Origin: an uncultured Pelagibacteraceae bacterium
GTDB lineage: Bacteria > Pseudomonadota > Alphaproteobacteria > Pelagibacterales > Pelagibacteraceae
Length of the DNA: 32,775 nucleotides
Direction: 5' to 3'
Assembly: GCA_902544985.1 (NCBI GenBank)
Contig: CACCFV010000009.1
Span: 1-32,775, forward strand
The notes below the pieces were generated by a model that ran no database searches, had not been told where the DNA came from, and saw only the letters and a program-made list of their open reading frames with translations. The translations under genes and the position numbers were made by a program. The stretch's first letter is position 1; each line of letters begins with the position of its first letter. Shown one piece after another: positions 1-9,410 of this stretch.

Positions 1-450
1 GGAAGTTTAAATAAAGTACTTTTAATTGGTCGTTTGGGCGCAGATCCCGAAATTAAGCAAATGGTGAATGGAAAGAGCGTTGCAAGATTAAGCCTCGCTA
101 CAAGTCAATCATGGAAAGATAAAAATACAGGTGAAAAAAAAGAAAAAACTGAATGGCACCGTGTAGTTGTATTTAATGAAGGTTTGGTAAATGTTGTTCA
201 ACAATATCTAAAAAAAGGTGCTCAAGTTTATGTAGAGGGTCAAATTACTACAAGAAAATGGAAAGATGAACAATCTGGACAAGACAAATATTCAACCGAA
301 GTAGTTATACAAGGTTACAATTCTTCTTTAACTATGCTTGGTGGAGGAAATTCAAGTGGCGGTATAGCTAATGACAATTCACAAATATCAAATAATACTG
401 AAGATTTATCTCAAGTACAAAATGATATGGACGACGATATTCCATTTTAA
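1..450 (+). CDS. ssb: Single-stranded DNA-binding protein, 5' end cut by window
   Basis: Binds and protects single-stranded DNA in replication, repair and recombination. The reading frame is open from base 1 and starts with [17 protein letters not shown], the usual SSB beginning minus its first one or two residues, so only the start codon is missing. The OB fold covers about the first 110 residues, including the family stretch [21 protein letters not shown] polar Asn/Ser-rich linker follows, then the acidic tip DMDDDIPF that recruits partner proteins. At 149 visible residues it is near the usual alphaproteobacterial length. It lies 5 bp before gyrA, so the two are probably co-transcribed. A TTG at 34 is an internal codon, not the start. 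Confidence 0.96.
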   Translation, partial: GSLNKVLLIGRLGADPEIKQMVNGKSVARLSLATSQSWKDKNTGEKKEKTEWHRVVVFNEGLVNVVQQYLKKGAQVYVEGQITTRKWKDEQSGQDKYSTEVVIQGYNSSLTMLGGGNSSGGIANDNSQISNNTEDLSQVQNDMDDDIPF

Positions 451-455
451 TTATT

Positions 456-3035
456 ATGGAAAAAAACGAAGTTTCTAAAGATAAGAATATAAAATTGATC
501 TCAATGCATGATGAGATGAGCTCATCTTATCTATCATATGCAATGAGCGTCATTGTCAGCAGAGCGCTTCCAGATGTTAGAGATGGTCTAAAACCTGTTC
601 ATAGAAGAATATTATATGCAATGTATAAAGGTGGTTATGATTGGTCTAAACAATTTAGAAAATCTGCAAGAATAGTTGGGGATGTAATTGGTAAATACCA
701 CCCACATGGTGATCAATCTGTTTATGACGCACTTGTTCGTATGGTTCAAGATTTTTCAATGAGTCTACCTCTTGTAGATGGCCAAGGAAATTTTGGATCA
801 ATAGATGGTGATCCAGCAGCAGCGATGAGATACACAGAAACTAGATTGTCAAAAGTTTCACAATTTTTAATAGATGATATTGAGAAAAAGACAATTGATT
901 TTAAAAGCAATTATGATGAAACAGAAAAAGAACCAACCGTGCTACCTGCTCAGTTTCCAAATCTTTTAGTAAATGGAGCGGGAGGTATTGCTGTTGGTAT
1001 GGCCACAAGTATTCCACCACATAACTTAGGAGAAATAATCAATGGCACATTAGCTTTAATTGACAACAAAGACATAAAGATTAAAGATCTTATGAAACAC
1101 ATTCCTGGTCCTGACTTTCCTACAGGTGGTATAATTATTGGTAAAGATATCATTAAACAGGGATACAATAAAGGCAGAGGTTCTTTTAAAATCAGAGGGG
1201 AAATATCAAACGAAACACTTAAGAATGGTAGAGATAGACTAGTTATAAATTCAATTCCATACCAAGTTAATAAATCTGTATTAAATGAGAGAATAGCACA
1301 ATTAGTTAGAGAAAAAAAGATAGAGGGTATTAGAGATATACGAGATGAGTCCAACAGAGAAGGAATTAGAGTTTCAATAGATTTAAGAACTGGAGTTGAA
1401 CCAGAGACTGTAAAAAGACAATTATACAAGAACACACAAATAGAAAGCTCATTTGGATTTAATACACTTGCAATTGTTGATGGTAAGCCAAAGACTTGCA
1501 ATCTAAAAGAATTTTTAGAGAATTTTTTAGAATTTAGGGAAGATGTCGTACTTAAGAAAACAAAATTTGATCTCAACAAAGCAGAAGACAGAGCACATAT
1601 CTTAATTGGTCTTTCTGTATCAGTAGAGAATTTAGATAAAGTTATAAAGATTATAAGAGGTTCAAAAACCCCAGATGATGCCAAAAAAGCTTTATTAAAT
1701 ACAAAATGGAAAATCAATAAATCAAAAAAAATGATTTCATTGATAGAAAGTAAAAATTCTAAGGGTCTTTATAATTTATCATCTGTTCAAGTTGAAGCTA
1801 TATTGGAATTAAGATTACAAAAATTAACAGCACTTGGTATAAATGAAATAGAAGTTGAAATAAAAAAATTATCTGAGTTAATTTCTTCATTAAAAAAAAT
1901 CATATCTTCAAAAAAAGAATTATTAAAAGTAATAAGTAACGAGCTTAAAGAAATAAAAGATAAATATGCAACACCAAGAAGAACAAAAATCATCGATGCA
2001 ATACTTAATTATGATATCGAGGAAACAATACAAAAAGAAACTGTTCTTATAACCGTTACCTTACAAGGATATATAAAAAGAGGATCACTTAAAACTGTAA
2101 AAATTCAAAAAAGGGGAGGAAAAGGTAAAACTGGTATCACAACTAGAAATGAAGACTCTGTAGTTCAAACGCTATCAGTTAATACTCATACCTCTGTGTT
2201 ATTTTTTTCTACCGAAGGTCTTGTTTATAAAATAAAAGCATGGAAAATTCCTGAAGGTTCAGCATCATCAAAAGGTAAATCTTTATTCAATATTTTGCCG
2301 CTTAAAAACCATCAATCAATAAGCTCAATCATGCCATTTCCTGAAAGTGATGAAGACTCAAGCAAATATCAAATAGTTTTTGCAACTTCAAAAGGCAAGG
2401 TTAGAAAAAATAGTTTAGAAGATTTCTCCTCAATTAATACATCTGGAAAAATAGCAATGAAACTAGATACTAATGATAGAATAATTGGAGTTAAGATATG
2501 TAAAGATGATCAAGATATAATCCTGAGTACAAAATTTGGAAAATGTATCAGATTTGAGTCTAAAAAATTAAGAATATTCAAGGGAAGATCGTCAAAAGGT
2601 ATAAAGGGAATAGAATTAGCGACTAATGATGAAATAGTTTCTTTATCAATTATTGAAAATAATAAGATGAAGAAAAATGGAAAAAATACAAAAGATGATA
2701 AGTCTGAATTAGCAGCAAAACAAAAGTTTATTTTATCTATTAGTGAAAATGGTTTTGGTAAAAAAACCTCACATTATGATTACAGAACAACAAATAGAGG
2801 CGGTAAAGGAATTATTGGAATAATTAATTCACCCAGAAATGGAAATATTGCATCATCGTTTCCTGTTTATGAGGGAGATGAAATAATGATTTCAACAAAC
2901 AAAGGTCGAGTTATAAGATTAGCAGTAAAAGAAATTAGAACAGCCGGAAGAAACACTCAAGGAGTAAGAATAATTAAGTTATCTGGGGATGAAAAAGTTG
3001 TTTCAGCAATTAAAATTGATGATAATTTAATATAA
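456..3035 (+). CDS. gyrA: DNA gyrase subunit A
   Basis: Breakage-reunion subunit of gyrase, which introduces negative supercoils with GyrB. The catalytic tyrosine is Tyr126 in AAAMRYTE. The C-terminal domain contains the GyrA-box QKRGGKG near residue 550, which separates gyrase from topoisomerase IV ParC. The quinolone-determining loop reads [11 protein letters not shown] (residues 82-92): the residue equivalent to E. coli Ser83 is Gln87, while the Asp87 equivalent (Asp91) is kept. Known biochemistry of this site would predict altered quinolone binding; that is inference. Length (859 aa) is normal. The TAA stop overlaps the ATG of coaD by one base, suggesting translational coupling. Confidence 0.98.
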   Translation: MEKNEVSKDKNIKLISMHDEMSSSYLSYAMSVIVSRALPDVRDGLKPVHRRILYAMYKGGYDWSKQFRKSARIVGDVIGKYHPHGDQSVYDALVRMVQDFSMSLPLVDGQGNFGSIDGDPAAAMRYTETRLSKVSQFLIDDIEKKTIDFKSNYDETEKEPTVLPAQFPNLLVNGAGGIAVGMATSIPPHNLGEIINGTLALIDNKDIKIKDLMKHIPGPDFPTGGIIIGKDIIKQGYNKGRGSFKIRGEISNETLKNGRDRLVINSIPYQVNKSVLNERIAQLVREKKIEGIRDIRDESNREGIRVSIDLRTGVEPETVKRQLYKNTQIESSFGFNTLAIVDGKPKTCNLKEFLENFLEFREDVVLKKTKFDLNKAEDRAHILIGLSVSVENLDKVIKIIRGSKTPDDAKKALLNTKWKINKSKKMISLIESKNSKGLYNLSSVQVEAILELRLQKLTALGINEIEVEIKKLSELISSLKKIISSKKELLKVISNELKEIKDKYATPRRTKIIDAILNYDIEETIQKETVLITVTLQGYIKRGSLKTVKIQKRGGKGKTGITTRNEDSVVQTLSVNTHTSVLFFSTEGLVYKIKAWKIPEGSASSKGKSLFNILPLKNHQSISSIMPFPESDEDSSKYQIVFATSKGKVRKNSLEDFSSINTSGKIAMKLDTNDRIIGVKICKDDQDIILSTKFGKCIRFESKKLRIFKGRSSKGIKGIELATNDEIVSLSIIENNKMKKNGKNTKDDKSELAAKQKFILSISENGFGKKTSHYDYRTTNRGGKGIIGIINSPRNGNIASSFPVYEGDEIMISTNKGRVIRLAVKEIRTAGRNTQGVRIIKLSGDEKVVSAIKIDDNLI

Positions 3036-3529
3036 TGCATAAGACAGCTATCTACCCTGGTACATTCGATCCAATTACTTTTGGTCACATTGATGTAATA
3101 AAAAAAGCATTAAAATTATTTGATAAGATTGTTGTAGCCGTATCAGATGGTGAAAATAAAGATTATCTTTTTGATGCTGAGGAAAGATTAGAGATTGTAA
3201 GAAATGCTCTTTTTAAAGATCTTAAGATGAACAAAAAAAAAATAATTTTAATTTCATTTAAATCATTAACAACCACTCTTTGTAAAAAATACAAATCAAG
3301 TGTTATATTGAGAGGTTTAAGAGCAGTATCTGATTTTGAATATGAGTTTCAACTTGCTGGTATGAATAGAAAGTTGAATAATGATATTGAAACTTTATTT
3401 TTGATGTCTGATGTTGAAAATCAAATTATTTCTTCAAAATTTGTTAAAGAAATTGTCAAACTTAATGGAGATATTAAAAAATTTACAACAAAGAGTACTA
3501 TTAAAGCTTTGAAAGAAAAATATGTTTAA
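3035..3529 (+). CDS. coaD: Phosphopantetheine adenylyltransferase
   Basis: Catalyses ATP + 4'-phosphopantetheine to dephospho-CoA, the penultimate step of coenzyme A synthesis, in the cytosol. It shows the nucleotidyltransferase signature PGTFDPITFGH (residues 8-18, TxGH with His18), the RGLRAVSDFEYE substrate loop, and a late ISSKFVKEI segment matching the family's ISSS motif region. The 164 aa length is typical for a hexameric bacterial PPAT. The start overlaps the gyrA stop by 1 bp and the end overlaps the next gene by 8 bp, so it sits inside the ssb-gyrA-coaD-ppi-tgt operon. Confidence 0.97.
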   Translation: MHKTAIYPGTFDPITFGHIDVIKKALKLFDKIVVAVSDGENKDYLFDAEERLEIVRNALFKDLKMNKKKIILISFKSLTTTLCKKYKSSVILRGLRAVSDFEYEFQLAGMNRKLNNDIETLFLMSDVENQIISSKFVKEIVKLNGDIKKFTTKSTIKALKEKYV

Positions 3530-4082
3530 TCTTTTAATCAAGATATTAATTATTTTTTTATTTACAATTAATCAATCGCTAACAGAGGAGAATATGATGA
3601 TTTTAAAATTAAAAGATGGTGATGTAAAAATAGAATTATTTTCAGATACAGCACCCAATCACGTAAAACGAATAAAAGAATTAGCTGCTGCTGGCAAGTA
3701 TGACAATGTAGTATTTCATAGAGTTATTGATGGCTTCATGGCGCAAACAGGAGATGTCAAATTTGGCAATTCAAATTCAGATGATTTTGATTTGAGAAGA
3801 GCTGGAATGGGTGGATCAGATTTACCTGATCTTAAACAAGAATTCAGTAATCTTCCTCATGACCGAGGTACCTTGTCTATGGCTCGATCATCAGATCCTA
3901 ATAGTGCTAATAGTCAATTTTTTATATGTTTTAAACCAGCCCCATTTTTAGATAATCAATATACTGTTTTTGGAAAGGTTATCGAGGGAATGGAATTTGT
4001 TGATAAGATAAAAAGAGGCGATGAAAATAATAATGGTGCAGTAACAGACCCTGACAAAATTATTAGTTTCAAATCTTTATAA
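3522..4082 (+). CDS. Secreted cyclophilin-type peptidyl-prolyl isomerase
   Basis: Cis-trans isomerase of proline peptide bonds, probably a periplasmic folding helper. A hydrophobic N-terminus (about residues 2-20, cleavage likely near QSLTEE) precedes the cyclophilin core. The core has FHRVIDGFMAQTGD and the active-site stretch RGTLSMARSSDPNSANSQF, then the conserved YTVFGKVIEGMEFVDKI. The 186 aa length fits a small single-domain PpiA/PpiB type; the signal peptide argues for the periplasmic form. It overlaps coaD by 8 bp and is followed 14 bp later by tgt. There is no extra chaperone domain. Confidence 0.93.
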   Translation: MFNLLIKILIIFLFTINQSLTEENMMILKLKDGDVKIELFSDTAPNHVKRIKELAAAGKYDNVVFHRVIDGFMAQTGDVKFGNSNSDDFDLRRAGMGGSDLPDLKQEFSNLPHDRGTLSMARSSDPNSANSQFFICFKPAPFLDNQYTVFGKVIEGMEFVDKIKRGDENNNGAVTDPDKIISFKSL

Positions 4083-4096
4083 AATTCTGATTTCAA

Positions 4097-5203
4097 TTGA
4101 AAAAATTTGAATTTAAAGTTTTAAAAAAAAGTAAATTTGCAAGACTTGGTTTAATTCAAACTCATAGAGGTAACATTGAAACACCAGCTTTTATGCCTGT
4201 GGGGACCCAAGCTACAGTAAAAGCTTGTACAATTGATGATATAAAAAAAACAGGATCACAGATTATTTTATCTAATACTTATCATCTAATGATACGCCCT
4301 GGTGTAGAGAGAATTGAACATGCTGGTGGTCTTCACGAATTTATGAATTGTGATCTTCCAATACTTACAGACTCGGGTGGCTTTCAAGTAATGTCATTGT
4401 CAAAATTAAATAAAATAGATAAAGAAAAAGGTGCAATTTTTAACTCACACATTGATGGTAAAAAGTTTTATCTTAGTCCTGAAGAAAGTATAAGAATTCA
4501 ATTAGGATTAAATTCAGATATTGTAATGGTAATGGATGAATGTCCAAAAAAAACTAATGATTATCAAATTATAGATAAATCTATGAATTTATCTTTGTAT
4601 TGGGCTGAAAGATCCAAAAAAGCTTTTGGAAATAATCCCCACAAAGCTCTATTCGGTATAGTGCAAGGTGGTTTGTTTAAAGATTTGAGAATAAAATCTT
4701 TAAAAGGACTTTTAAAAATTGGATTTGATGGTTATGCATTAGGTGGTTTAGCAGTTGGAGAAACTCAAGCTGAAATGTTTACAGTTTTGGAAGATATTAA
4801 AGAGTATTTGCCAGATGATAAACCTCACTATTTAATGGGCGTTGGCACTCCAAATGATATCTTAGGTGCTGTTAAAAGGGGTATTGATATGTTCGATTGC
4901 GTTCTTCCAACAAGATCAGGCAGAACTGGACTTGCTTTTACTTGGAAGGGAAGGGTAAATATTAAAAATAATAAATATCAAAATGATAATACTCCGCTAG
5001 ATCCTGAATGTAAAAATCTAAATTTGAATAGATATTCAAAAAATTATCTTAACCACTTATTTAACACTAATGAGATTCTTGGATCGATGTTATTAACGTT
5101 ACACAATATAAATTTCTATCAAGAATTAATGAAAGCTATTAGAGAAAATATCCAAAATGACACATTTGATGCTTTTCATGATAAATACATTGATAAGTTG
5201 TAA
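4097..5203 (+). CDS. tgt: tRNA-guanine transglycosylase lacking two zinc cysteines
   Basis: Exchanges G34 for preQ1 in GUN-anticodon tRNAs (queuosine pathway). The TIM-barrel landmarks are all present: ETPAFMPVGTQATVKA, the base-binding Asp92 in LTDSGGFQV, the nucleophile Asp267 in DCVLPTRSGRTG, and GIVQGG. The zinc site is odd. The family pattern C-x-C-x2-C-x25-H is kept in spacing, but the residues are Cys305, Asn307, Leu310 and His336, so two of three cysteines are gone. The start is the TTG at 4097, which places KKFEFKVLKKSKFARLG correctly at the N-terminus; no ATG fits and no Shine-Dalgarno is visible. Length (368 aa) is normal. Confidence 0.95.
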   Translation: MKKFEFKVLKKSKFARLGLIQTHRGNIETPAFMPVGTQATVKACTIDDIKKTGSQIILSNTYHLMIRPGVERIEHAGGLHEFMNCDLPILTDSGGFQVMSLSKLNKIDKEKGAIFNSHIDGKKFYLSPEESIRIQLGLNSDIVMVMDECPKKTNDYQIIDKSMNLSLYWAERSKKAFGNNPHKALFGIVQGGLFKDLRIKSLKGLLKIGFDGYALGGLAVGETQAEMFTVLEDIKEYLPDDKPHYLMGVGTPNDILGAVKRGIDMFDCVLPTRSGRTGLAFTWKGRVNIKNNKYQNDNTPLDPECKNLNLNRYSKNYLNHLFNTNEILGSMLLTLHNINFYQELMKAIRENIQNDTFDAFHDKYIDKL

Positions 5204-5233
5204 ATAGTGAAGTTATTTTTTTCAAATTCCTGT

Positions 5234-5263
5234 TTGAAATATTTAGATTATTCTATATATACT
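5234..5263 (+). promoter_or_regulatory. Candidate sigma70-type promoter of tRNA-Lys
   Basis: TTGAAA at 5234-5239 and TATACT at 5258-5263 are separated by 18 bp. The -10 ends 19 bp before the tRNA-Lys 5' end, giving a short leader. Both boxes are close to the consensus. In such AT-rich sequence chance matches are common, so this is a reasoned call only. Confidence 0.5.
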
Positions 5264-5282
5264 TTCATCTTGAAGTGAATAT

Positions 5283-5358
<76 letters not shown>

Positions 5359-5362
5359 TATT

Positions 5363-6196
5363 TTAGGTAATAGGTGGGTATTTAATAATTATTTCGTTCA
5401 ACCAAGTTTGTATATTTCTTATTCTACTATCAGATGAAGGATGCGTACTCATAAATTGAGGAGGTTCCTTTCCTTTATTCTCTTCTTTCATCCTTTCCCA
5501 TATTTTTTCAGTTTCTCTAATATCATAACCAGATAAAGAGGAAAAAATCATACCTAAATAATCAGCTTCACTTTCCTGTTTTCTATTGAAAGGATTCATT
5601 ATACCAATTGAGGAAATTAGACCAACAGTGTCCATACCAGTTGATCGATTAATTTGACTTAGGGCCCCACCACTGAAAATATCAATTAGTGTAGTGCCTG
5701 TTTGTACCAGAACTCCACGACTTGCTCTTTCAACGGAATGTTTTGCAACAGCATGAGCAATCTCATGACCCATAACAGCCGCTAATCCATTGGTATTTTT
5801 TGTAATTTTAAGCATACCACTATAAACAGCAATTTTACCTCCCGGCATACACCAAGCATTTTTGATTTTATCATTATCAATTAAAATATATTCCCACTTA
5901 AAATTTGCTGTTGGATCTGGAAGATTTGATTTATCAAAATAAATTGATATTGCATCTTCCATCTTTTTCCCTATTTCTTTTATTTCATTAATAGATTTTG
6001 TATCTTTGATTAATTTTTCTTTTTCTTTTATTTTTTCATAAATTTGGGCTGCCTGAGCATTTAATTTTGCTTCTGGGATTAACTTTAGTTGTTTTCTATC
6101 TGTAATTGGAGCGGTAGTACAAGAGTTAATTACAATACCACAACAACCACAACCCACATATGTTAAAAATTTTCTTCTATTCATTTTGTAAGACAT
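5363..6196 (-). CDS. M48 family metallopeptidase, Tat-type lipoprotein signal
   Basis: Zinc endopeptidase of the M48 family (BepA/LoiP/Oma1-like group), likely envelope quality control. The zinc motif HEIAH is at residues 144-148 and the third ligand lies in ESEADYLGM. The N-terminus reads NRRKFLTYVGCG (twin-arginine motif, residues 6-17), then a hydrophobic run ending in a lipobox-like VINSC (Cys26). This suggests Tat export and lipid anchoring at the inner or outer membrane. No TPR domain follows, so it is the short form (277 aa). Met5 (MNRRKF) is an equally plausible start. Only 15 bp separate it from the divergent leader ORF at 6212. Confidence 0.92.
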   Translation of the reverse strand: MSYKMNRRKFLTYVGCGCCGIVINSCTTAPITDRKQLKLIPEAKLNAQAAQIYEKIKEKEKLIKDTKSINEIKEIGKKMEDAISIYFDKSNLPDPTANFKWEYILIDNDKIKNAWCMPGGKIAVYSGMLKITKNTNGLAAVMGHEIAHAVAKHSVERASRGVLVQTGTTLIDIFSGGALSQINRSTGMDTVGLISSIGIMNPFNRKQESEADYLGMIFSSLSGYDIRETEKIWERMKEENKGKEPPQFMSTHPSSDSRIRNIQTWLNEIIIKYPPIT

Positions 6197-6211
6197 TGAT
6201 ATTATATAATA

Positions 6212-6289
6212 ATGAATCTAAATAATAAAATATTATTAATATTATTCATAATAGCAATAGCTTTTGTGATATTTTCGAGTTTTAGATAA
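6212..6289 (+). CDS. 25-aa hydrophobic leader peptide, coupled to DUF502 gene
   Basis: A 26-codon ORF (MNLNNKILLI... ending FSSFR) encodes a single hydrophobic helix flanked by Asn/Lys at the start and Arg at the end. Its TAA at 6287-6289 overlaps the ATG of the DUF502 gene by one base, the same stop-start overlap used by real operon neighbours here. This supports translation, either as a small membrane protein or as a coupling leader for the downstream membrane protein. No function is recognised. With such AT-rich, Ile/Leu-biased sequence a chance ORF cannot be excluded. Confidence 0.45.
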   Translation: MNLNNKILLILFIIAIAFVIFSSFR

Positions 6290-6909
6290 TGGCAAAACAG
6301 AAAAAAAAAAGATCAATTAGTTTAATTCTTAGAAATTATTTTATTACTGGCGTAGTGGTTTTAATACCTATTGGTTTTACATTATATCTAAGTAAAATAT
6401 TAATTGGAATTTCATCTAAAATAATTCCAGAAAATGTTAATCCAAATAGCTATCTTCCTTTTGAAATTCCTGGATTAGAAATTATAATTTCAGTAATTTT
6501 TATTACTATCGTTGGAGGTTTATCTTTATCATTTTTGGGCAAAAGAATTCTCAAACTTATCGATGACTTATTTAAAAGAATTCCAGTTCTAAGAACTATT
6601 TATTCTGCAATAGTCCAAATGACAGAAACATTTTCTAACAAAGACCAGAATGATAAAAAAAGTGTTGTTTTAGTTGAGTATCCTAGAAAAGGTGTTTGGG
6701 CAGTTGGTTTTGCAACAAAAGAAAATAAGGGTGAGATGGCAGAAAAAACTAATAAGAAATTGATTAACGTGTTTGTCCCAACAACACCAAACCCTACAAG
6801 TGGCTTCTTACTTATGTTCCCGATCGATGAGGTTATATATCTTAATATGACTTTTGAAGAAGCTTCTAAATTTATTGTATCTGCCGGAACGTCTACAGGA
6901 AAGAATTAA
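6289..6909 (+). CDS. DUF502 family membrane protein
   Basis: Member of the DUF502 family of two-TM membrane proteins of unknown biochemical role. A basic N-terminus (MAKQKKKRS) is followed by TM helices at about residues 15-35 and 62-85. Then come the family-typical cytosolic stretches RIPVLRTIYSAIVQM and VEYPRKGVWAVGFAT, and the signature FVPTTPNPTSGFLL. Length 206 aa is normal. It may be translated from the 1-bp overlap with the upstream 25-aa ORF. Its 3' end overlaps the convergent recG by 4 bp, leaving no room for an intergenic terminator. Confidence 0.9.
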   Translation: MAKQKKKRSISLILRNYFITGVVVLIPIGFTLYLSKILIGISSKIIPENVNPNSYLPFEIPGLEIIISVIFITIVGGLSLSFLGKRILKLIDDLFKRIPVLRTIYSAIVQMTETFSNKDQNDKKSVVLVEYPRKGVWAVGFATKENKGEMAEKTNKKLINVFVPTTPNPTSGFLLMFPIDEVIYLNMTFEEASKFIVSAGTSTGKN

Positions 6910-8951
6910 GCAATATCATTAATTATATCAGCTCTATCGTATAATTTAATTAATGGTTTGAATTTACTAATATCTTCATTACGACTTTCAATTCTTTTTA
7001 TTTCTTTTTCAGCTAAAATAAAAAGATTATGATTGTGAATTGGATCAGCTAACTTAAAGTTTTTTATTCCACTTTGTTTGAAACCTAAAATATCCCCAAA
7101 ACCTCTCAATTTCATATCCTCTTCCGATATCTTAAAACCATCATTAGAGTCTTTAAGTATATTAATTCTTTTTTTTGCATTATCACTTAAATTTGACTTA
7201 AACATTAAAATACATGATGATTCTTTATTACCTCTCCCAACTCTACCTCTGAGCTGATGTAGTTGAGATAAACCAAATTTATTTGCATTTTCAATAATTA
7301 TTACATTTGCGTTAGGGAAATCAATACCAACTTCAATTATAGTAGTCGAAACCAAAATCTTAAATTCATTTTTTAAGAATTTGTTTAAGATCACTTCCTT
7401 TTCATCAGTTGTAGTTTTACCGTGAAGTAAAAAAACTTGTTTAGGAAATAATTTATTTAAATATTCAGATTTTTTAATTGCAGAAGAATGATCAATCTTT
7501 TTAGACTCTTCAATTAAAGGACAAACCCAAAATATTTGATTTCCTAGTTTGATTTCTTTTTTTACAAATTTTATTACATCATCAATTTTATCTTCGAGTT
7601 TGCTATAAGTCTTTACAGGTTTACGAATATTCGGTTTTTCACGAATAATTGAAAGATCCATATCACCATAAATTGTCATTGTTAAAGTACGTGGGATTGG
7701 TGTAGCAGTCATCAAAAGAACATCACAATCTTTCCCAGCTTTATCAGATAATTTTTTTCTTTGATTTACTCCAAATTTATGTTGTTCATCTATTATTATT
7801 AATCCAAGTTTTTTAAATTCAACTTTTTTTTGGAAAAGTGCATGTGTTCCAAAAATTATATCAATTTGTTTATTAGATATTTTGTTGAGGATTATTTTCT
7901 TATCTTTGTAAGAAGATTTACCAGATAGTAAATCAATCTTAATATTTTGAGAAAATAGCTTTTTAGCTAAAAGAAAATGTTGTCTAGCTAATATTTCAGT
8001 TGGTGCCATTACTGCTACCTGAAAACCAGAGTTAACTGTATTAAATGCAGATAGCAAAGATACAATTGTTTTTCCACTGCCTACATCACCCTGAAGTAGC
8101 CTAAACATCTTATTTTCAGAGCATAAATCTTTATTTATTTCGCTTAATGTTTTATTTTGGTCATTTGTTAATGAAAAATTAAGTTTAGATATAATTTCAT
8201 TTTGTTTTTTTATATCAAAAATTTTTTTTGTTTTTTTTATTCTTTTAATTTTTTTTCGTATTTCAGAATTTACTAAAAATGTGGAGAAAATTTCATCATA
8301 AGCAAGTCTTTGATAAAAATTTTCTTTAAATTTACCGATATTTTCTGGTTCATGTAATTTTTTGATAGAGTCATTCCAACTTATATTGTTGAATTTTTTC
8401 AATATATCTTTTGAATGCCATTCTTCAATTTGAGGTAAATTATTTATTATTTGTAAAATTATCTTATTATAAACTTTTTCACTGATTCCCTCAGTTAATG
8501 AATAGCTATTATGTTTTTGTTTAATTATCGAAGAGTCCTCTGAAATATATTTTGGATTTGTTAATTGATACTTATTTCTAAAATATTTGATTTTACCACT
8601 TATAGTTACTTCTTTGCCAATTGGTAATATTTTTTTGATGTAGCCTTCGTAACTGTTAAAAAAAACACAATCTATTTCACCAGTGTCGTCTTTACACAAA
8701 ACTCTATTTGGTAAGTTCCTAACTCTTGGGAATGAATATTTAAGAGGTATTATGGTTATGGTCTGTATTTCATCTATCTTTAAATCTTTTATTTTAGATG
8801 ATAAACTTCTATCAGTGTAGGATTTTGGCAATTTCCATAATAAATCAAAAATAGTATTTATCTTTTTTCTCTTTAATAAATTCGAAGTTTTAGTTCCTAC
8901 ACCTTTTAATAAATTGAGATCAGACAATAAATATTCATAATTTCTTTTCAT
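6906..8951 (-). CDS. recG: ATP-dependent DNA helicase RecG
   Basis: Superfamily 2 helicase that regresses stalled forks and processes branched DNA. The N-terminal wedge/OB domain covers about residues 1-260 (start LLSDLNLLKGVGTKTSNLLKRK). The helicase core has Walker A LLQGDVGSGKT, TEILARQH, DEQH (IIDEQHKFGVNQR), motif III TATPIPRTL, and motif VI HQLRGRVGRGNK. The C-terminal GFGDILGFKQSG region is also typical. At 681 aa it is close to the usual 690-700. It is divergent from sdhE with a 28-bp gap, so any promoters must overlap the coding sequences. Confidence 0.97.
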   Translation of the reverse strand: MKRNYEYLLSDLNLLKGVGTKTSNLLKRKKINTIFDLLWKLPKSYTDRSLSSKIKDLKIDEIQTITIIPLKYSFPRVRNLPNRVLCKDDTGEIDCVFFNSYEGYIKKILPIGKEVTISGKIKYFRNKYQLTNPKYISEDSSIIKQKHNSYSLTEGISEKVYNKIILQIINNLPQIEEWHSKDILKKFNNISWNDSIKKLHEPENIGKFKENFYQRLAYDEIFSTFLVNSEIRKKIKRIKKTKKIFDIKKQNEIISKLNFSLTNDQNKTLSEINKDLCSENKMFRLLQGDVGSGKTIVSLLSAFNTVNSGFQVAVMAPTEILARQHFLLAKKLFSQNIKIDLLSGKSSYKDKKIILNKISNKQIDIIFGTHALFQKKVEFKKLGLIIIDEQHKFGVNQRKKLSDKAGKDCDVLLMTATPIPRTLTMTIYGDMDLSIIREKPNIRKPVKTYSKLEDKIDDVIKFVKKEIKLGNQIFWVCPLIEESKKIDHSSAIKKSEYLNKLFPKQVFLLHGKTTTDEKEVILNKFLKNEFKILVSTTIIEVGIDFPNANVIIIENANKFGLSQLHQLRGRVGRGNKESSCILMFKSNLSDNAKKRINILKDSNDGFKISEEDMKLRGFGDILGFKQSGIKNFKLADPIHNHNLFILAEKEIKRIESRNEDISKFKPLIKLYDRADIINDIA

Positions 8952-8979
8952 ATCTACAAACTGATATTATATTCTTATT

Positions 8980-9237
8980 ATGACTGCCGATATAGAACAA
9001 ATTAAAAAAAAGATTATTTACAGATCGAATTATCGTGGCACAAAAGAAATGGATAAACTTTTAGGTGCATTTACAAGAAAATATTTAAATCAATTAAATA
9101 TGGAAGACCTAAATCAATTGATAAAACTCTTAGAAATTGATGATAATAATCTTTATAATTTCTATAATGATTTAGACACAGATATACAATTTGAAGACAA
9201 TAAGATTAATAAATTATTTAAAAATTTTAAATATTAA
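8980..9237 (+). CDS. sdhE: Succinate dehydrogenase assembly factor SdhE (DUF339)
   Basis: Small factor that promotes covalent FAD attachment to SdhA. The five-helix fold and the RGxxE motif needed for flavinylation are visible as YRGTKEMD (Arg19-Glu23), followed by LLGAFTRKYLNQLNMEDL. The 85 aa length matches the family. The recG-sdhE neighbourhood is the usual alphaproteobacterial arrangement. The stop lies 9 bp before the 3' end of the opposite-strand tRNA-Ser. Confidence 0.92.
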   Translation: MTADIEQIKKKIIYRSNYRGTKEMDKLLGAFTRKYLNQLNMEDLNQLIKLLEIDDNNLYNFYNDLDTDIQFEDNKINKLFKNFKY

Positions 9238-9246
9238 AAGCTTTAA

Positions 9247-9336
9247 TGGCGGAGAGACTGGGATTCGAACCCAGGAAAGAGTTGCCCCTTTGCCGGTTTT
9301 CAAGACCGGTGCTTTCAACCACTCAGCCATCTCTCC
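9247..9336 (-). tRNA. tRNA-Ser, anticodon UGA
   Basis: Read on the minus strand: acceptor GGAGAGA/TCTCTCC, discriminator G, encoded CCA at 9247-9249, D-arm, anticodon stem ACCGG/CCGGC-type with loop CTTGAAA (anticodon TGA), a long class II variable arm and T-arm TTCGAAT. The 5' half of this gene, from the anticodon loop outward, is repeated at 10802-10845. The open reading frame that crosses the gene on the plus strand is an artefact. Confidence 0.96.
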
Positions 9337-9341
9337 GTGAG
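9298..9341. repeat. tRNA-Ser 5'-half direct repeat, copy 1 (att-like)
   Basis: Forty-four bases, from the anticodon loop (TTTCAAGACCGG) through the tRNA 5' end and 5 bp beyond (GTGAG), recur at 10802-10845 with a single mismatch (A9321 versus G10825). Similarity continues outward for about 35 bp (26 of 35 identical, including a shared TTCAACCA). This copy is part of the intact tRNA-Ser. The identity begins exactly in the anticodon loop, a known integration point for tyrosine recombinases. Confidence 0.9.
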
Positions 9342-9410
9342 CAAGGTTTTATAAGTATATTATTAAAATTCAACCAAAAAACAGAATATTTTTTTTCAAA
9401 AATTTTAATA

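Noticed and set aside
950-1717. 255-codon frame on the minus strand inside gyrA
   Set aside because: It is the shadow of a strongly conserved gyrA frame and resembles no protein; the same holds for other long antisense frames inside dacC, sbmA-like, nhaA and glpX.
5220-5239. Hairpin TTTCAAA / TTTGAAA after tgt as a terminator
   Set aside because: Seven A/T-dominated pairs with no following T-tract; it overlaps the better-supported -35 box of tRNA-Lys.
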